A DNA stretch of 64,000 nt from Sediminibacterium sp965279635 (lineage in GTDB: Bacteria; Bacteroidota; Bacteroidia; Chitinophagales; Chitinophagaceae). Under the pieces are notes generated by a model. That model was given only the letters and a program-made list of their open reading frames with translations, had not been told where the DNA came from and made no database searches. The position numbers and the translations under genes were made by a program. The DNA lies in assembly GCA_965279635.1 (NCBI GenBank), contig OZ257253.1:372001-436000 (forward strand), read 5' to 3'. The first letter of the stretch is position 1. Each line of letters starts with the position of its first letter. Positions 16,704 to 26,176 of the stretch are shown here, piece after piece.

Positions 16704-19700
16704 ATGTTGAAGTTTATTTCCAAATTATTCGGGGGCAGTAAAAGTGAAAAAGATGTGCAGCAGATCATGCCCATCATTGAAAAAACCAACGGCTTCTTTG
16801 CCCAGTACCGCGACCTGACCAATGACCAGCTGCGTAACAAAACCCTTGAGTTCCGCCAGCGGATCAAGGATCACCTGGCTGCTATCGATGCAGAGATCGA
16901 AAGCACCAAACAGTCCGCGGAGGACCTGCCCGTAACCGATATCCATGCCCGCGATGGCATTTACCAGCAGGTAGATAAGCTGAAAAAGGATCGTGATAAA
17001 AAGATAGAAGAAATTTTAAAAGAGATACAGCCCGAAGCTTTTGCCGTGGTAAAAGAAACCGCGCGCAGGTTTACAGAAAGTACAGAACTCGTGGCTACAG
17101 CTACGGATCTCGACAGGGGCTTTAGTGTAAAGAAAGACTATGTTACCATCTCTGGTAATGAGTCAATTTTCAAAAATACCTGGACCGCTGCCGGTGGCAA
17201 AGTAACCTGGAACATGGTACATTATGATGTGCAGTTGATAGGCGGCAGCGTATTGCACCAGGGTAAGATTGCCGAAATGGCCACGGGTGAAGGTAAAACG
17301 CTGGTGTCTACCTTGCCGGCTTACCTGAATGCCCTTGCCGGTGAAGGCGTACATATTGTAACCGTGAATGACTACCTGGCCCGCAGGGATAGTGAGTGGA
17401 ACGGAACCATTTTTGAATGGCTGGGACTGACCGTGGATTGTATCGACAAACACGAACCTAACAGTGAGGCACGTCGCAATGCCTATCTCGCAGATATCAC
17501 TTATGGAACCAATAATGAATTCGGTTTCGATTACCTGAGGGATAATATGGTGCATACACCGGAAGAAATGGTACAACGCAAACACCATTTTGCCATGGTG
17601 GATGAAGTCGATTCCGTATTGATTGATGATGCAAGAACGCCATTGATCATTTCCGGTCCTATCGGTCATGTAACAGGTGAGCAGCAGTTTTTTGAACTGA
17701 AACCCAGGATTGAGAAACTGGTAGAGGCACAGAAAAGGGCCACCAACCAGTTCCTGAATGAGGCCAGGAAAAAAATTGCGGAAGGCAATGATGATCCGAA
17801 AGATGGTGGCCTGGCATTGTTCCGCGCACACCGTGGTTTACCCAAGAACCATGCATTGATCAAGTTCCTGAGCGAACCGGGTATGCGTGTAAAACTGCAG
17901 AAATCCGAGAACCATTATCTCGCCGACCAACAGAAAGAAATGCCGAAAGCAGATGCGGAACTGTTCTTTTATATAGATGAAAAAAATAACTCGGTTGATC
18001 TGACAGAAAAAGGCCTTCAGTTGATCACTGGCTCAGGTGAGGATCCCAGCTTTTTTGTAATACCTGATATCAGCTTAACATTGGCGGCTATCGATAATGA
18101 TGCATCACTGGATGCTGATCAGAAACTGCATAGAAAAGAAGCGATCATCAATGAGTATTCTGTAAAAGCGGACCGTATCCATACCGTACAGCAATTGTTG
18201 AAAGCGTACACACTGTTTGATAAAGACGTAGAGTACGTGGTAATGGATGGCGCTGTAAAAATTGTGGATGAGCAAACGGGTCGTATACTTGATGGCCGCC
18301 GTTACTCAGACGGTCTGCACCAGGCGATAGAGGCGAAAGAAAATGTAAAGATCGAAGCGGCCACACAAACCTATGCAACGGTAACGCTGCAGAACTATTT
18401 CCGTATGTATCACAAACTGGCCGGTATGACCGGTACGGCAGAAACAGAAGCTGCTGAGTTATGGGATATTTATAAACTGGATGTGGTGAAGATCCCTACC
18501 AATGTTACGGTGATCCGTAAAGACGACCAGGATCTGGTGTTCAAAACCAAACGCGAAAAATTCGGCGCTGTTATAGATGAGATCGCCAAACTGAGAGAAG
18601 AGGGCCGTCCTGTACTGGTCGGAACCACTTCGGTAGAGATCAGCGAATTGCTGAGCCGGATGCTTCGCCAGAAACAGATCCCGCACAATGTACTGAATGC
18701 GAAACAACACTCGAAAGAGGCACAGATCGTTGCCGAAGCCGGTCTTGCAGGTGCCGTAACCATCGCCACCAACATGGCCGGTCGTGGTACGGATATCAAA
18801 CTCGGACCAGGCGTGAAGGAAGCAGGTGGTTTGGCGATACTGGGTACAGAAAGACATGAATCGCGCCGTGTGGACAGGCAGTTGAGAGGACGTGCCGGTC
18901 GCCAGGGTGACCCCGGTTCTTCTTTGTTCTTTGTATCACTCGAAGACGACCTGATGCGTATGTTCGGCAGCGAGCGTATTGCCAAGGTGATGGACTTTGC
19001 CGGTTACAAAGAAGGTGAGGTAATTCAACACAGTATGATCACCAAATCGATCGAACGTGCGCAGAAAAAAGTGGAAGAGAACAACTTCGGTATCCGTAAA
19101 CGTTTGCTGGAGTATGATGACGTGATGAATAAGCAGCGTTCGGTAGTGTACACAAAAAGAAGCCATGCATTGTTTGGAGAACGTTTGGCGCTGGATCTTG
19201 ATAATGCATTGTATTCTGTAGCGGAAGGGTTAGCGAGTTCGTTCAAAGAACAGAATGATCATGAAGGTTTCCGTTTGGCAGCAATCGTGAATTTTGGTAT
19301 CGATCCAACCATCACACCGGAAGAATTGAGTAAGTTACCCGAGAACGAACTTGCGGAAAAATTATACAGTGAAGCCATTGTGAATTATACGCGTAAGAAA
19401 GAGGATCTGATGGAGCAGTCCATTCCTGTCTTTAAAAATATCAAACAGCAGCAGGGTTCGCATATTGAAAATGTGATCGTGCCATTCACCGATGGGCGCA
19501 GGGGCATACAGGCATTGGCCAATATGAACAAAACCCTTGAGACCAAGGGTGCAGAAATGGTGAACGCATTGGAGAGAACCGTAACACTTAGTTTTATCGA
19601 TGACGCCTGGAAAGAACATCTCCGCGCTATGGATGACCTGAAGCAAAGCGTACAGACGGCTACCTATGAACAGAAAGATCCATTGGTGATCTATAAAATG

Positions 19701-20015
19701 GAAGCATTCGGATTGTTCCAGAAAATGGATACCGAAGTGAACCGCGATATCGTACAGTTCCTCTCCCATGCAGGCATCCCGTTGAATGATGGCGATGAAC
19801 TAAAAGAGGGCCGCCAAAAAAAAACTGACATGAGTAAAATGAGCGCCAGCAAAGACAGCTCATTGGATGGAACGGCTGCTGATGAAAAAGATTACTATGA
19901 TCCGTCAACAGTAAAACAGCAACCCATAACAGTGGCGCCAAAGATCGGAAGGAATGATCCTTGTCCTTGTGGCAGCGGAAAAAAATTCAAGGCATGTCAC
20001 GGAAAAGACGCATAA
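16704..20015 (+). CDS. secA: Preprotein translocase ATPase SecA
   Basis: 1103 residues, longer than the E. coli protein (901) as is usual in Bacteroidota because of insertions in the motor domains. Walker A ATGEGKT is at 193-199; VDEVDSVLIDDARTPLIISG is the DEVD motif; GTDIKLGP and RQLRGRAGRQGDPGSS belong to the second motor domain. The C-terminus has the zinc-binding SEC-C motif PCPCGSGKKFKACHG. It drives proteins through SecYEG. I start at the ATG at 16704 (MLKFISKLFGGSKSEKD), not the TTG at 16665. It is monocistronic, ending in a strong terminator. Confidence 0.97.
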   Translation: MLKFISKLFGGSKSEKDVQQIMPIIEKTNGFFAQYRDLTNDQLRNKTLEFRQRIKDHLAAIDAEIESTKQSAEDLPVTDIHARDGIYQQVDKLKKDRDKKIEEILKEIQPEAFAVVKETARRFTESTELVATATDLDRGFSVKKDYVTISGNESIFKNTWTAAGGKVTWNMVHYDVQLIGGSVLHQGKIAEMATGEGKTLVSTLPAYLNALAGEGVHIVTVNDYLARRDSEWNGTIFEWLGLTVDCIDKHEPNSEARRNAYLADITYGTNNEFGFDYLRDNMVHTPEEMVQRKHHFAMVDEVDSVLIDDARTPLIISGPIGHVTGEQQFFELKPRIEKLVEAQKRATNQFLNEARKKIAEGNDDPKDGGLALFRAHRGLPKNHALIKFLSEPGMRVKLQKSENHYLADQQKEMPKADAELFFYIDEKNNSVDLTEKGLQLITGSGEDPSFFVIPDISLTLAAIDNDASLDADQKLHRKEAIINEYSVKADRIHTVQQLLKAYTLFDKDVEYVVMDGAVKIVDEQTGRILDGRRYSDGLHQAIEAKENVKIEAATQTYATVTLQNYFRMYHKLAGMTGTAETEAAELWDIYKLDVVKIPTNVTVIRKDDQDLVFKTKREKFGAVIDEIAKLREEGRPVLVGTTSVEISELLSRMLRQKQIPHNVLNAKQHSKEAQIVAEAGLAGAVTIATNMAGRGTDIKLGPGVKEAGGLAILGTERHESRRVDRQLRGRAGRQGDPGSSLFFVSLEDDLMRMFGSERIAKVMDFAGYKEGEVIQHSMITKSIERAQKKVEENNFGIRKRLLEYDDVMNKQRSVVYTKRSHALFGERLALDLDNALYSVAEGLASSFKEQNDHEGFRLAAIVNFGIDPTITPEELSKLPENELAEKLYSEAIVNYTRKKEDLMEQSIPVFKNIKQQQGSHIENVIVPFTDGRRGIQALANMNKTLETKGAEMVNALERTVTLSFIDDAWKEHLRAMDDLKQSVQTATYEQKDPLVIYKMEAFGLFQKMDTEVNRDIVQFLSHAGIPLNDGDELKEGRQKKTDMSKMSASKDSSLDGTAADEKDYYDPSTVKQQPITVAPKIGRNDPCPCGSGKKFKACHGKDA

Positions 20016-20020
20016 AATTC

Positions 20021-20046
20021 AGCCCGCTTGATTGCGGGCTTTTTTT
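20021..20046 (+). terminator. Rho-independent terminator of secA
   Basis: AGCCCGC, a 6-nt loop (TTGATT) and GCGGGCT followed by six T residues, starting 6 bp past the secA stop. A textbook intrinsic terminator. Confidence 0.9.
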
Positions 20047-20049
20047 ATT

Positions 20050-20110
20050 GCCACAGATTACACAGATTAGCACTGATTTTAATCTGTGTTCATCTGTGTA
20101 ATCTGTGGCA
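20050..20110. repeat. Inverted repeat between secA and deoC
   Basis: GCCACAGATTACACAGAT at 20050-20067 is complementary to ATCTGTGTAATCTGTGGC ending at 20109. Arms again contain a repeated word (ACAGATTA). It lies directly after the secA terminator and ends 30 bp before the deoC ATG. Confidence 0.88.
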
Positions 20111-20139
20111 AAAAAAGTAATTTAGAAAGAAATTTATCA

Positions 20140-20811
20140 ATGGGTATAGCTAAATATATTGACCACACTATTTTAAAGCCTACAACACTGATCAGTGATA
20201 TTGAAAAGTTATGCGCTGAAGCAAAAAAGTACCAATTCGCCGCAGTTTGCATACCCCCCAATTTTATCAATAAGGCAAAATCGCTTTTAGAGAACAGCAA
20301 CATAAAAGTTGCCACCGTCATCGGCTTCCCCTTTGGCTATTCAGCGGTAGAAGCAAAAATTGCCGAAATATTATTGGCCATAGTGGATGGCGCGGATGAA
20401 CTGGATGTAGTGATCAATATATCTGCTATCAAAAACAATGACTGGCAATTCCTGGCCAATGAGATCAACCACATACTCCCCATTATACGCAGTAAGGATA
20501 AGGTGATCAAGGTAATTATTGAAAGCGGCATCCTTACGGATGATGAGATCATCAAATGCTGTGAACTGTATGGTATGGCAGGCATTGATTACCTGAAAAC
20601 ATCCACCGGCTATGCCGAAAAAGGCGCTTCTGTAGAAGCGGTACAGTTATTCAGAAAACATTTGCCGTCCAATGTACAGATCAAAGCATCTGGCGGCATA
20701 CGTGATTATGCGTTTGCCAAACAACTCGTAGATGCCGGTGCCACCCGCCTCGGATGCAGTGCGGGTGTAGCTATTGTACAGGGCACACCTGCCGGAGAAG
20801 GTGGGTATTAA
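20140..20811 (+). CDS. deoC: Deoxyribose-phosphate aldolase
   Basis: A 223-residue class I aldolase (TIM barrel) that cleaves 2-deoxyribose-5-phosphate to glyceraldehyde-3-phosphate and acetaldehyde in deoxynucleoside breakdown. The start YIDHTILKPTT, the KVIKVIIESGIL strand and the Schiff-base region DYLKTSTGY are all present, followed by the phosphate site KASGGIRDY. I start at the ATG at 20140 (MGIAKYIDHTILK); the upstream in-frame ATG at 20086 would translate through the palindrome and is rejected. No other deo genes are adjacent. Confidence 0.94.
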   Translation: MGIAKYIDHTILKPTTLISDIEKLCAEAKKYQFAAVCIPPNFINKAKSLLENSNIKVATVIGFPFGYSAVEAKIAEILLAIVDGADELDVVINISAIKNNDWQFLANEINHILPIIRSKDKVIKVIIESGILTDDEIIKCCELYGMAGIDYLKTSTGYAEKGASVEAVQLFRKHLPSNVQIKASGGIRDYAFAKQLVDAGATRLGCSAGVAIVQGTPAGEGGY

Positions 20812-20824
20812 CAAAATGCACTTA

Positions 20825-20852
20825 TTGCTCTGCGCAGCATATCTTATCTTTA
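20825..20852 (+). promoter_or_regulatory. Possible promoter of the SPOR gene
   Basis: TTG at 20825-20827 and TATCTTTA at 20845-20852 resemble the Bacteroidota -33 and -7 elements, but spacing is 17 nt rather than 19-20 and the last base of the -7 element differs. Weak candidate. Confidence 0.25.
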
Positions 20853-20874
20853 AGGTACCAAGTATAGGAATCTC

Positions 20875-21315
20875 ATGAAGCGCATGTTACGGATATATAT
20901 ATGTATGTTATTTTCCTGTTGCAGTTTTTTTGCTGTTGCGGGTGATACCATTATCGTAAAGAAAGATCACAGGTTGGATATACTTAGCGCCAAACAGGTA
21001 CAGGCCAATAAACGCGGTGCCCTGATGACAAGCAGCGGCACTTATAAAGGATATCGCATACAGGTATTGAGTACAGCCAGCAGGGATAATGCGTTTGACC
21101 TGAGAACTGCTTTGCAGGTTAATTTTCCAGATCACAAATCCTACGTGGTGTACCAGTCCCCCAACTTTAAAGTAAGGATCGGTAATTTTTTGAGAAGGGA
21201 AGATGCTGATAATTTCAGGAAACAATTGATCAAAACATACCCCGAGGGACTTTATATTGTAGATGATGTGATAGAATACACAGCATCAGAAGAAACAGAG
21301 GAAATACCACAATAA
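20875..21315 (+). CDS. Exported SPOR-domain protein
   Basis: 146 residues. A signal peptide (about 1-23, with hydrophobic MLFSCCSFFAVAG) is followed by a SPOR fold at about 58-135: YKGYRIQVLSTASRDNA at its start, then YVVYQSPNFKVRIGNFLRRE, the usual second repeat. SPOR domains bind denuded glycan strands of septal peptidoglycan, so this is probably a periplasmic cell-wall-associated protein. It lies 3 bp upstream of the M20 amidohydrolase and is likely co-transcribed with it. No catalytic domain is present. Confidence 0.8.
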   Translation: MKRMLRIYICMLFSCCSFFAVAGDTIIVKKDHRLDILSAKQVQANKRGALMTSSGTYKGYRIQVLSTASRDNAFDLRTALQVNFPDHKSYVVYQSPNFKVRIGNFLRREDADNFRKQLIKTYPEGLYIVDDVIEYTASEETEEIPQ

Positions 21316-21318
21316 CTT

Positions 21319-22497
21319 ATGTTACAACAACAGATAAAGGACCTGGCCCATCAATATGCCGATGAGTTTATTGCGGTCCGTCATCATTTACACGCGCATC
21401 CCGAACTGAGTTACCAGGAAACGGATACGAGTAAATTCGTGTGTTCTAAACTTGATGCTTTTGGTATTTCGTATGAAATAAAAGCAGGGACAGGTGTACT
21501 GGGTATCATCAAAGGAAAGAACCCTGACAGCCGTGTCATTGCATTGCGTGCCGATATGGATGCACTGCCGATACAGGAAGAAAATGAGGTCCCCTATAAA
21601 TCGAAAAACCCGGGTGTGATGCATGCCTGTGGTCATGATGTACATACCACGATACTGTTAGGCGCTGCAAAGATCCTGAACGAATTAAAAAATGAATGGG
21701 AAGGCACGGTGAAACTGATCTTTCAACCGGGTGAGGAAAGAAACCCCGGCGGCGCGAGTTATATGATACGTGATGGCGCGCTGGAGAATCCAAAACCGCA
21801 GGGTATTATCGGTTTGCATGTGCATCCGGGATTGCCATTAGGTAAGTTGAGTTTTCGTAAAGGAAGGGTGATGGCGAGTGCTGATGAAATTTATATTACG
21901 ATACGGGGTAAGGGTGGTCATGCCGCTGCACCACACCTGACTGCTGATACGGTATTGATCGCTTCTCATTTAATTGTGAGCCTGCAACAGATCGTTTCGA
22001 GAAATAATAACCCTTTATCACCTTCTGTCTTATCCATCTGTTCCATACAGGGCGGTCACACCACCAATGTGATTCCCAGCGAAGTAAAACTGATGGGTAC
22101 TTTCCGTGCGATGGATGAGGGCTGGCGCAAAAAAGCACATGAACTGATCCGCAAACAGGCGGTAGGACTGGTGGAATCTATGGGCGCTGAAATTGACCTG
22201 CATATCGATATAGGTTACCCTACCGTTGATAATGATCCTGTATTTACAGAAACTGCCTGGCAACTGGCAGAAGATTTTATGGGAAAAGAAAATGTATCAG
22301 AAACAGAAATGCGGATGGGTGCGGAAGATTTTGGTTACTACACACAAATAATACCGGGTTGTTTTTTCCGTCTCGGGGTGCGTAACGAAGCGGAAGGGAT
22401 CATTCATAATGTACATACGCCCAGGTTTAATATTGATGAAAGGGCTATTGAAACTGGGATGGGGATGATGGCTTGGTTGGGGGGGGCGGCGGAATAA
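21319..22497 (+). CDS. M20-family amidohydrolase
   Basis: A 392-residue metal-dependent hydrolase (N-acyl-amino acid amidohydrolase/hippurate hydrolase type). Metal-site signatures are visible: HACGHDVHTT (the HxCGHDxH cluster), QPGEERNPGG (catalytic glutamates), LHVHPG and a late MGAEDFGYY. A dimerisation domain lies near 180-300. It removes acyl groups from N-acylated amino acids or related amides in the cytoplasm. It is placed 3 bp after the SPOR gene. The substrate is unknown, and a carboxypeptidase-like role is the alternative. Confidence 0.9.
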   Translation: MLQQQIKDLAHQYADEFIAVRHHLHAHPELSYQETDTSKFVCSKLDAFGISYEIKAGTGVLGIIKGKNPDSRVIALRADMDALPIQEENEVPYKSKNPGVMHACGHDVHTTILLGAAKILNELKNEWEGTVKLIFQPGEERNPGGASYMIRDGALENPKPQGIIGLHVHPGLPLGKLSFRKGRVMASADEIYITIRGKGGHAAAPHLTADTVLIASHLIVSLQQIVSRNNNPLSPSVLSICSIQGGHTTNVIPSEVKLMGTFRAMDEGWRKKAHELIRKQAVGLVESMGAEIDLHIDIGYPTVDNDPVFTETAWQLAEDFMGKENVSETEMRMGAEDFGYYTQIIPGCFFRLGVRNEAEGIIHNVHTPRFNIDERAIETGMGMMAWLGGAAE

Positions 22498-22605
22498 GTT
22501 TTGGGCAATAAGCGTTTTGCAAAGATTTAAACAAAGAACTTTTCAAATGGTTTCTCCGGCATCTTCTCTCTAAGACCATTGATGATTGTCAGTATACGAA
22601 ATATC

Positions 22606-23004
22606 TTACAACCCTTTCTTCGGTCTCTTCCTCAACAGATGCCTTGGCATAAGAACTGGCCTGGCAACGGGTGGTAGTTTTAAATACTCGAGTTTTTCCT
22701 TCAGTCTTGGTAATTGTAGTTGCGTTACTTGGTAAACAACATGTAGATCGACGCCATCATAGTTATGGATGATCCTGTTGCGCAGGTCCTTCATATCCCG
22801 CCACGGAAAGGATGGATGCTCATGCTTGAACCCGTCACTGATCATATGGGAAGATTCTCCAAGTACGCCGAGTTCGCGGGTCACGACATCATTTATTTCA
22901 AAATACTTATAAAATTCCTGCTCCGTCTTACCATCCATGATCAATTGTATCTTCTTGATGGCTTCCAACATGTGCTGGAGACGGGTCTGGTCCAAGGGGG
23001 ACAT
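22606..23004 (-). CDS. HepT-like ribonuclease toxin (DUF86)
   Basis: 132 residues, an all-alpha HEPN protein. The conserved RX4-6HXY motif appears as RNRIIHNY (in DLRNRIIHNYDGVD), which is the RNase active site of HepT toxins. The GVLGESSHMISD helix is also typical. It is encoded downstream of, and overlapping by 77 nt, an MntA-type nucleotidyltransferase that in characterised systems inactivates HepT by AMPylating the tyrosine of the motif. The tail (RHLLRKRPKKGL) is basic. The ATG at 23004 matches the usual family start, although MLEAIKK 11 codons later would cut the overlap. Confidence 0.82.
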   Translation of the reverse strand: MSPLDQTRLQHMLEAIKKIQLIMDGKTEQEFYKYFEINDVVTRELGVLGESSHMISDGFKHEHPSFPWRDMKDLRNRIIHNYDGVDLHVVYQVTQLQLPRLKEKLEYLKLPPVARPVLMPRHLLRKRPKKGL

Positions 23005-23305
23005 ACTCTATTGAATTTAGAATACGGGGACCGGAATAGGCGCTTAGTGCTGTTGGATGAATCAGTTCTACCTTTCTTCCCAGGAGGTCCTCGAGAAAGT
23101 ACCCGAGGTCCATGAGGTTGCGGAAAGTACGTTGACCTGCGTGGTACTCAACAATGAAATCCACATCACTTTTTTTATGGATTTTCTCATTTCGTTGAAA
23201 GGAACCGAACAAACCAAGAAACTTTACGCCATAGCGACGGATACGTTCCCTGTGCAGGAAAAGTATTTCCAGTAATTCTTGCTTGTTGGCCACTGCGGTA
23301 TTCAT
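22928..23305 (-). CDS. MntA-type minimal nucleotidyltransferase antitoxin
   Basis: 125 residues. The nucleotidyltransferase motif reads GSFQRNEKIHKKSDVDF, i.e. GS followed by 11 residues and DVD, one residue more than the common GSX10DXD spacing. The metal-binding aspartates are present. In MntA-HepT modules this protein AMPylates and neutralises the toxin. I start at the ATG at 23305 (MNTAVANKQELLE); an upstream open stretch to 23359 is less likely. The 3' end reads through 77 nt of the HepT gene in another frame, giving a C-terminus (PSPAHVGSHQEDTIDHGW) that family members would not normally share. Confidence 0.8.
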   Translation of the reverse strand: MNTAVANKQELLEILFLHRERIRRYGVKFLGLFGSFQRNEKIHKKSDVDFIVEYHAGQRTFRNLMDLGYFLEDLLGRKVELIHPTALSAYSGPRILNSIEYVPLGPDPSPAHVGSHQEDTIDHGW

Positions 23306-23637
23306 CCCCGTAAAGTTATTAAATATGCTTGAAATCAAACTTCCTGAATTGAGAAGCAATAAGTCATTTTCAAACGCTTATATACGCTTCTACCCGCATA
23401 TAGCGTTAGACCCTACGTCGAGGTATTCTGCCTGCACCCTTTAGCAGTTTCAATAGCCCCTGGATACTAACAAAATTGCATTTCTCAACAGACTGGCAGA
23501 GAAAAAAGCACCAATTTTTAATAAAGTGTACTTTTGTCCTCTTCGGCAAAGGATGATGAGTAGCGGACAAGGCGCCGAAGTGAGTGACACAACAGCAGCC
23601 GATCCCTGTTATGTCGCTGGTAACCTAAAAAATCTCT
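23306..23637. other. Intergenic region between mntA-like gene and maeB
   Basis: 332 bp between divergent genes with no ORF or strong hairpin. At 23529-23536 the plus strand reads TACTTTTG, matching the TAnnTTTG promoter element, about 100 nt upstream of maeB; no good -33 TTG is seen at the right distance. The remainder shows nothing I can assign. Confidence 0.5.
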
Positions 23638-25977
23638 ATGGCCAAACAGCACGATTTACGCAAAGAGCAGGCACTGGAATACCATTCCAGCGGCCGGCCG
23701 GGTAAAATTGAAGTAGTTCCTACCAAAGAAGCCAAAACCCAGCGCGACCTGTCGCTGGCATACAGTCCGGGTGTGGCCGTACCCTGTATGGAAATTGCCA
23801 ATAATGTGGAAGATGTTTATAAATATACTGCCAAGGGTAACCTTGTTGCGGTGATCACTAACGGCACCGCAGTATTGGGTTTGGGTGATATCGGTCCAGA
23901 AGCCAGCAAGCCCGTAATGGAGGGTAAGGGTGTATTGTTCAAAATTTTTGCTGATATAGATGTATTCGATATCGAGATCAATGAAAAGGATCCGGAGAAA
24001 TTTGTACAGATCGTAAAAGCGCTGGAGCCAACTTTTGGCGGGATCAATCTCGAAGATATCAAAGCACCTGAATGTTTTTATATTGAACAGGAGCTGAAAA
24101 AACAGATGAAGATCCCCGTGATGCATGATGACCAGCACGGTACCGCCATCATCAGCAGCGCCGCTTTGCTGAATGCACTGGAGCTGCAGAAAAAGAAAAT
24201 TGAAAAAGTTTCTTTTGTGGTGAATGGCGCTGGTGCAGCGGCTATGGCCTGTGTAAAATTATATGTGGCGCTGGGGGCAAAGTACGAGAACTTTATTTTG
24301 TTTGATAAAGACGGGGTATTGCATACAGGGCGTACTGACCTGGGCGAACGTGCAAAATTCGCTGTTAAGAAAAGTGATATCACACTTGAGAAAGCGATGA
24401 AGGATGCGGATGTTTTTCTCGGATTGAGTGTAGGCAATGTAGTAACACAGGAGATGGTAAAAAGCATGGCGAAGAACCCAATCGTTTTTGCGATGGCCAA
24501 TCCTGATCCTGAAATAAAATATGAAGATGCGATTGCGGCACGCAAAGACATCATTATGGCAACGGGCAGAACCGATTACCCCAACCAGGTAAACAATGTA
24601 TTGGGCTTCCCGTATATTTTCCGTGGCGCACTGGATGTTCGGGCCACACAGATCAATGAAGCGATGAAACTGGCTGCGGTACGCGCGTTGGCTGATCTTG
24701 CCAAATCACCGGTGCCTGATATTGTGAACCTGGCGTATAACCAGCAGAACATGTCGTTCGGCCCGGAATACATTATTCCCAAACCCCTTGATCCGAGATT
24801 GTTATCTACTGTTGCGCCGGCTGTGGCCAAAGCTGCGGTGGAAAGTGGCGTTGCACAAAAAACAATTGCCAACTGGGATGCCTATACACTGGAACTCAAC
24901 AAAAGATTGGGACTGGATAACCAATTGATCCGTGTGATCGGTAATAAGGCAAGAAGGGATCCTAAACGCCTGGTATTTGCAGAAGCCGATAACCAGAAGA
25001 TCTTAAAAGCCGCCAGCATTATTTATGATGATGGTATTGCGTATCCCATTTTATTGGGCGACAGCGAGAAGATCAACCGTATTGCGGAACAGAACAATAT
25101 TGATATCAGCGATATTCCCATTATTGATCCGCGCAGCGATGAAATGGAAGAGCGCCGTGAGTTTTACAGCGAACTGTTTTTCAGGAAGCGGCAGCGCAGG
25201 GGTGTCAACAAGTATGAGAGCCTGAAGATGATGAAGGACCGCAACCATTTTGGTTGTATGATGGTGGAAACGGGTGATGCGGATGCCATGCTATCCGGCC
25301 TCACTAAAAATTATGCGGAAGCGATACGCCCTGCCTTACAGATCATTGGTACGGAAGAAGGCGTAAAAAAGATCGCCGGAATGTACCTGTTGCTGACCAA
25401 GAAAGGACCTTTGTTCCTTGCCGATACAACGGTGAATTTTAATCCTACTGCCGAACAGCTGGCGGATATTACCATGATGGTGGCCAAAGAGGTACGTAAT
25501 TTTAACCTTGTTCCAAGGATCGCCATGCTCAGCTATAGTAATTTCGGCAGCAGCGATTCGCCTGAAGCGAGACTGGTGGCAGAAGCGACAAAAATCTTAA
25601 AACAGCGTAATCCTTCCCTTATTGTAGATGGTGAAATGCAGGGTAGTATGGCTTTTAATAAAGAGATACTGCGCGATAATTATCCATTCAGTGAGCTGGT
25701 TGATGAAGATGTGAACGTACTGATGTTCCCCAACCTTACAGCCGGTAACGTAACGTATAACCTGCTGAAAGAAGTGGGTGGGGCTGATGCCATCGGTCCT
25801 ATTTTGTTAGGATTAAAGAAACCGGTTCATGTATTGCAACTGGGCAGCACGGTAAGAAGCATCATCAATATGGCGCTGGTGGCGGTAGTGGATGCCCAGT
25901 TAAAATGCCGTACCAATACTGATGAAGTGGTACAGCGAAGCAACTGGTGGAAACGTCAAAAAAAGAAAAAAGTTTAA
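23638..25977 (+). CDS. maeB: NADP-dependent malic enzyme with phosphotransacetylase-like domain
   Basis: 779 residues, the two-part MaeB architecture. Residues about 1-420 form the malic enzyme: YSPGVAVPC, NGTAVLGLGDIGPEASKP and the metal site DDQHGTAI, plus the NADP fold around VVNGAGAAAMACVKL. Residues about 430-779 resemble phosphate acetyltransferase, which in MaeB proteins is regulatory (acetyl-CoA sensing) and not catalytic. It decarboxylates malate to pyruvate and makes NADPH. Length is normal for the fused form. It is a single-gene unit between the intergenic region and a dispersed palindrome. Confidence 0.93.
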   Translation: MAKQHDLRKEQALEYHSSGRPGKIEVVPTKEAKTQRDLSLAYSPGVAVPCMEIANNVEDVYKYTAKGNLVAVITNGTAVLGLGDIGPEASKPVMEGKGVLFKIFADIDVFDIEINEKDPEKFVQIVKALEPTFGGINLEDIKAPECFYIEQELKKQMKIPVMHDDQHGTAIISSAALLNALELQKKKIEKVSFVVNGAGAAAMACVKLYVALGAKYENFILFDKDGVLHTGRTDLGERAKFAVKKSDITLEKAMKDADVFLGLSVGNVVTQEMVKSMAKNPIVFAMANPDPEIKYEDAIAARKDIIMATGRTDYPNQVNNVLGFPYIFRGALDVRATQINEAMKLAAVRALADLAKSPVPDIVNLAYNQQNMSFGPEYIIPKPLDPRLLSTVAPAVAKAAVESGVAQKTIANWDAYTLELNKRLGLDNQLIRVIGNKARRDPKRLVFAEADNQKILKAASIIYDDGIAYPILLGDSEKINRIAEQNNIDISDIPIIDPRSDEMEERREFYSELFFRKRQRRGVNKYESLKMMKDRNHFGCMMVETGDADAMLSGLTKNYAEAIRPALQIIGTEEGVKKIAGMYLLLTKKGPLFLADTTVNFNPTAEQLADITMMVAKEVRNFNLVPRIAMLSYSNFGSSDSPEARLVAEATKILKQRNPSLIVDGEMQGSMAFNKEILRDNYPFSELVDEDVNVLMFPNLTAGNVTYNLLKEVGGADAIGPILLGLKKPVHVLQLGSTVRSIINMALVAVVDAQLKCRTNTDEVVQRSNWWKRQKKKKV

Positions 25978-26012
25978 AAGAGATAACTATTAACGTGTTG
26001 TTCTATTGACTG

Positions 26013-26120
26013 ACTCTGTGTACCTCTGTGATCTTTGTGCCTCTGTGGTAAAGAACACCCTCCATCGATCGAGCGAAGGCTTTACCACAGAGGCACAAAG
26101 GACACAGAGGTACACAGAGA
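26013..26120. repeat. Dispersed palindrome, CACAGAGG family, copy 2
   Basis: Lies past the maeB stop. Arms contain CCTCTGTGATCTTTGTGCCT and the complement of TCCTTTGTGCCT. The loop between GTGGTAAAG and CTTTACCAC reads AACACCCTCCATCGATCG then AGCGAAGG, the reverse orientation of the loop in copies 4-6. One arm position differs (ATC versus TCC). Confidence 0.92.
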
Positions 26121-26176
26121 TTTAACTTGTCTCAACAGTGCAACACGTCATTCATTACTAATTATTAATTGATCCC

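Noticed and set aside
17163..17831. A 222-codon minus-strand frame inside secA.
   Set aside because: Antisense shadow of conserved SecA sequence; no start or domain support.
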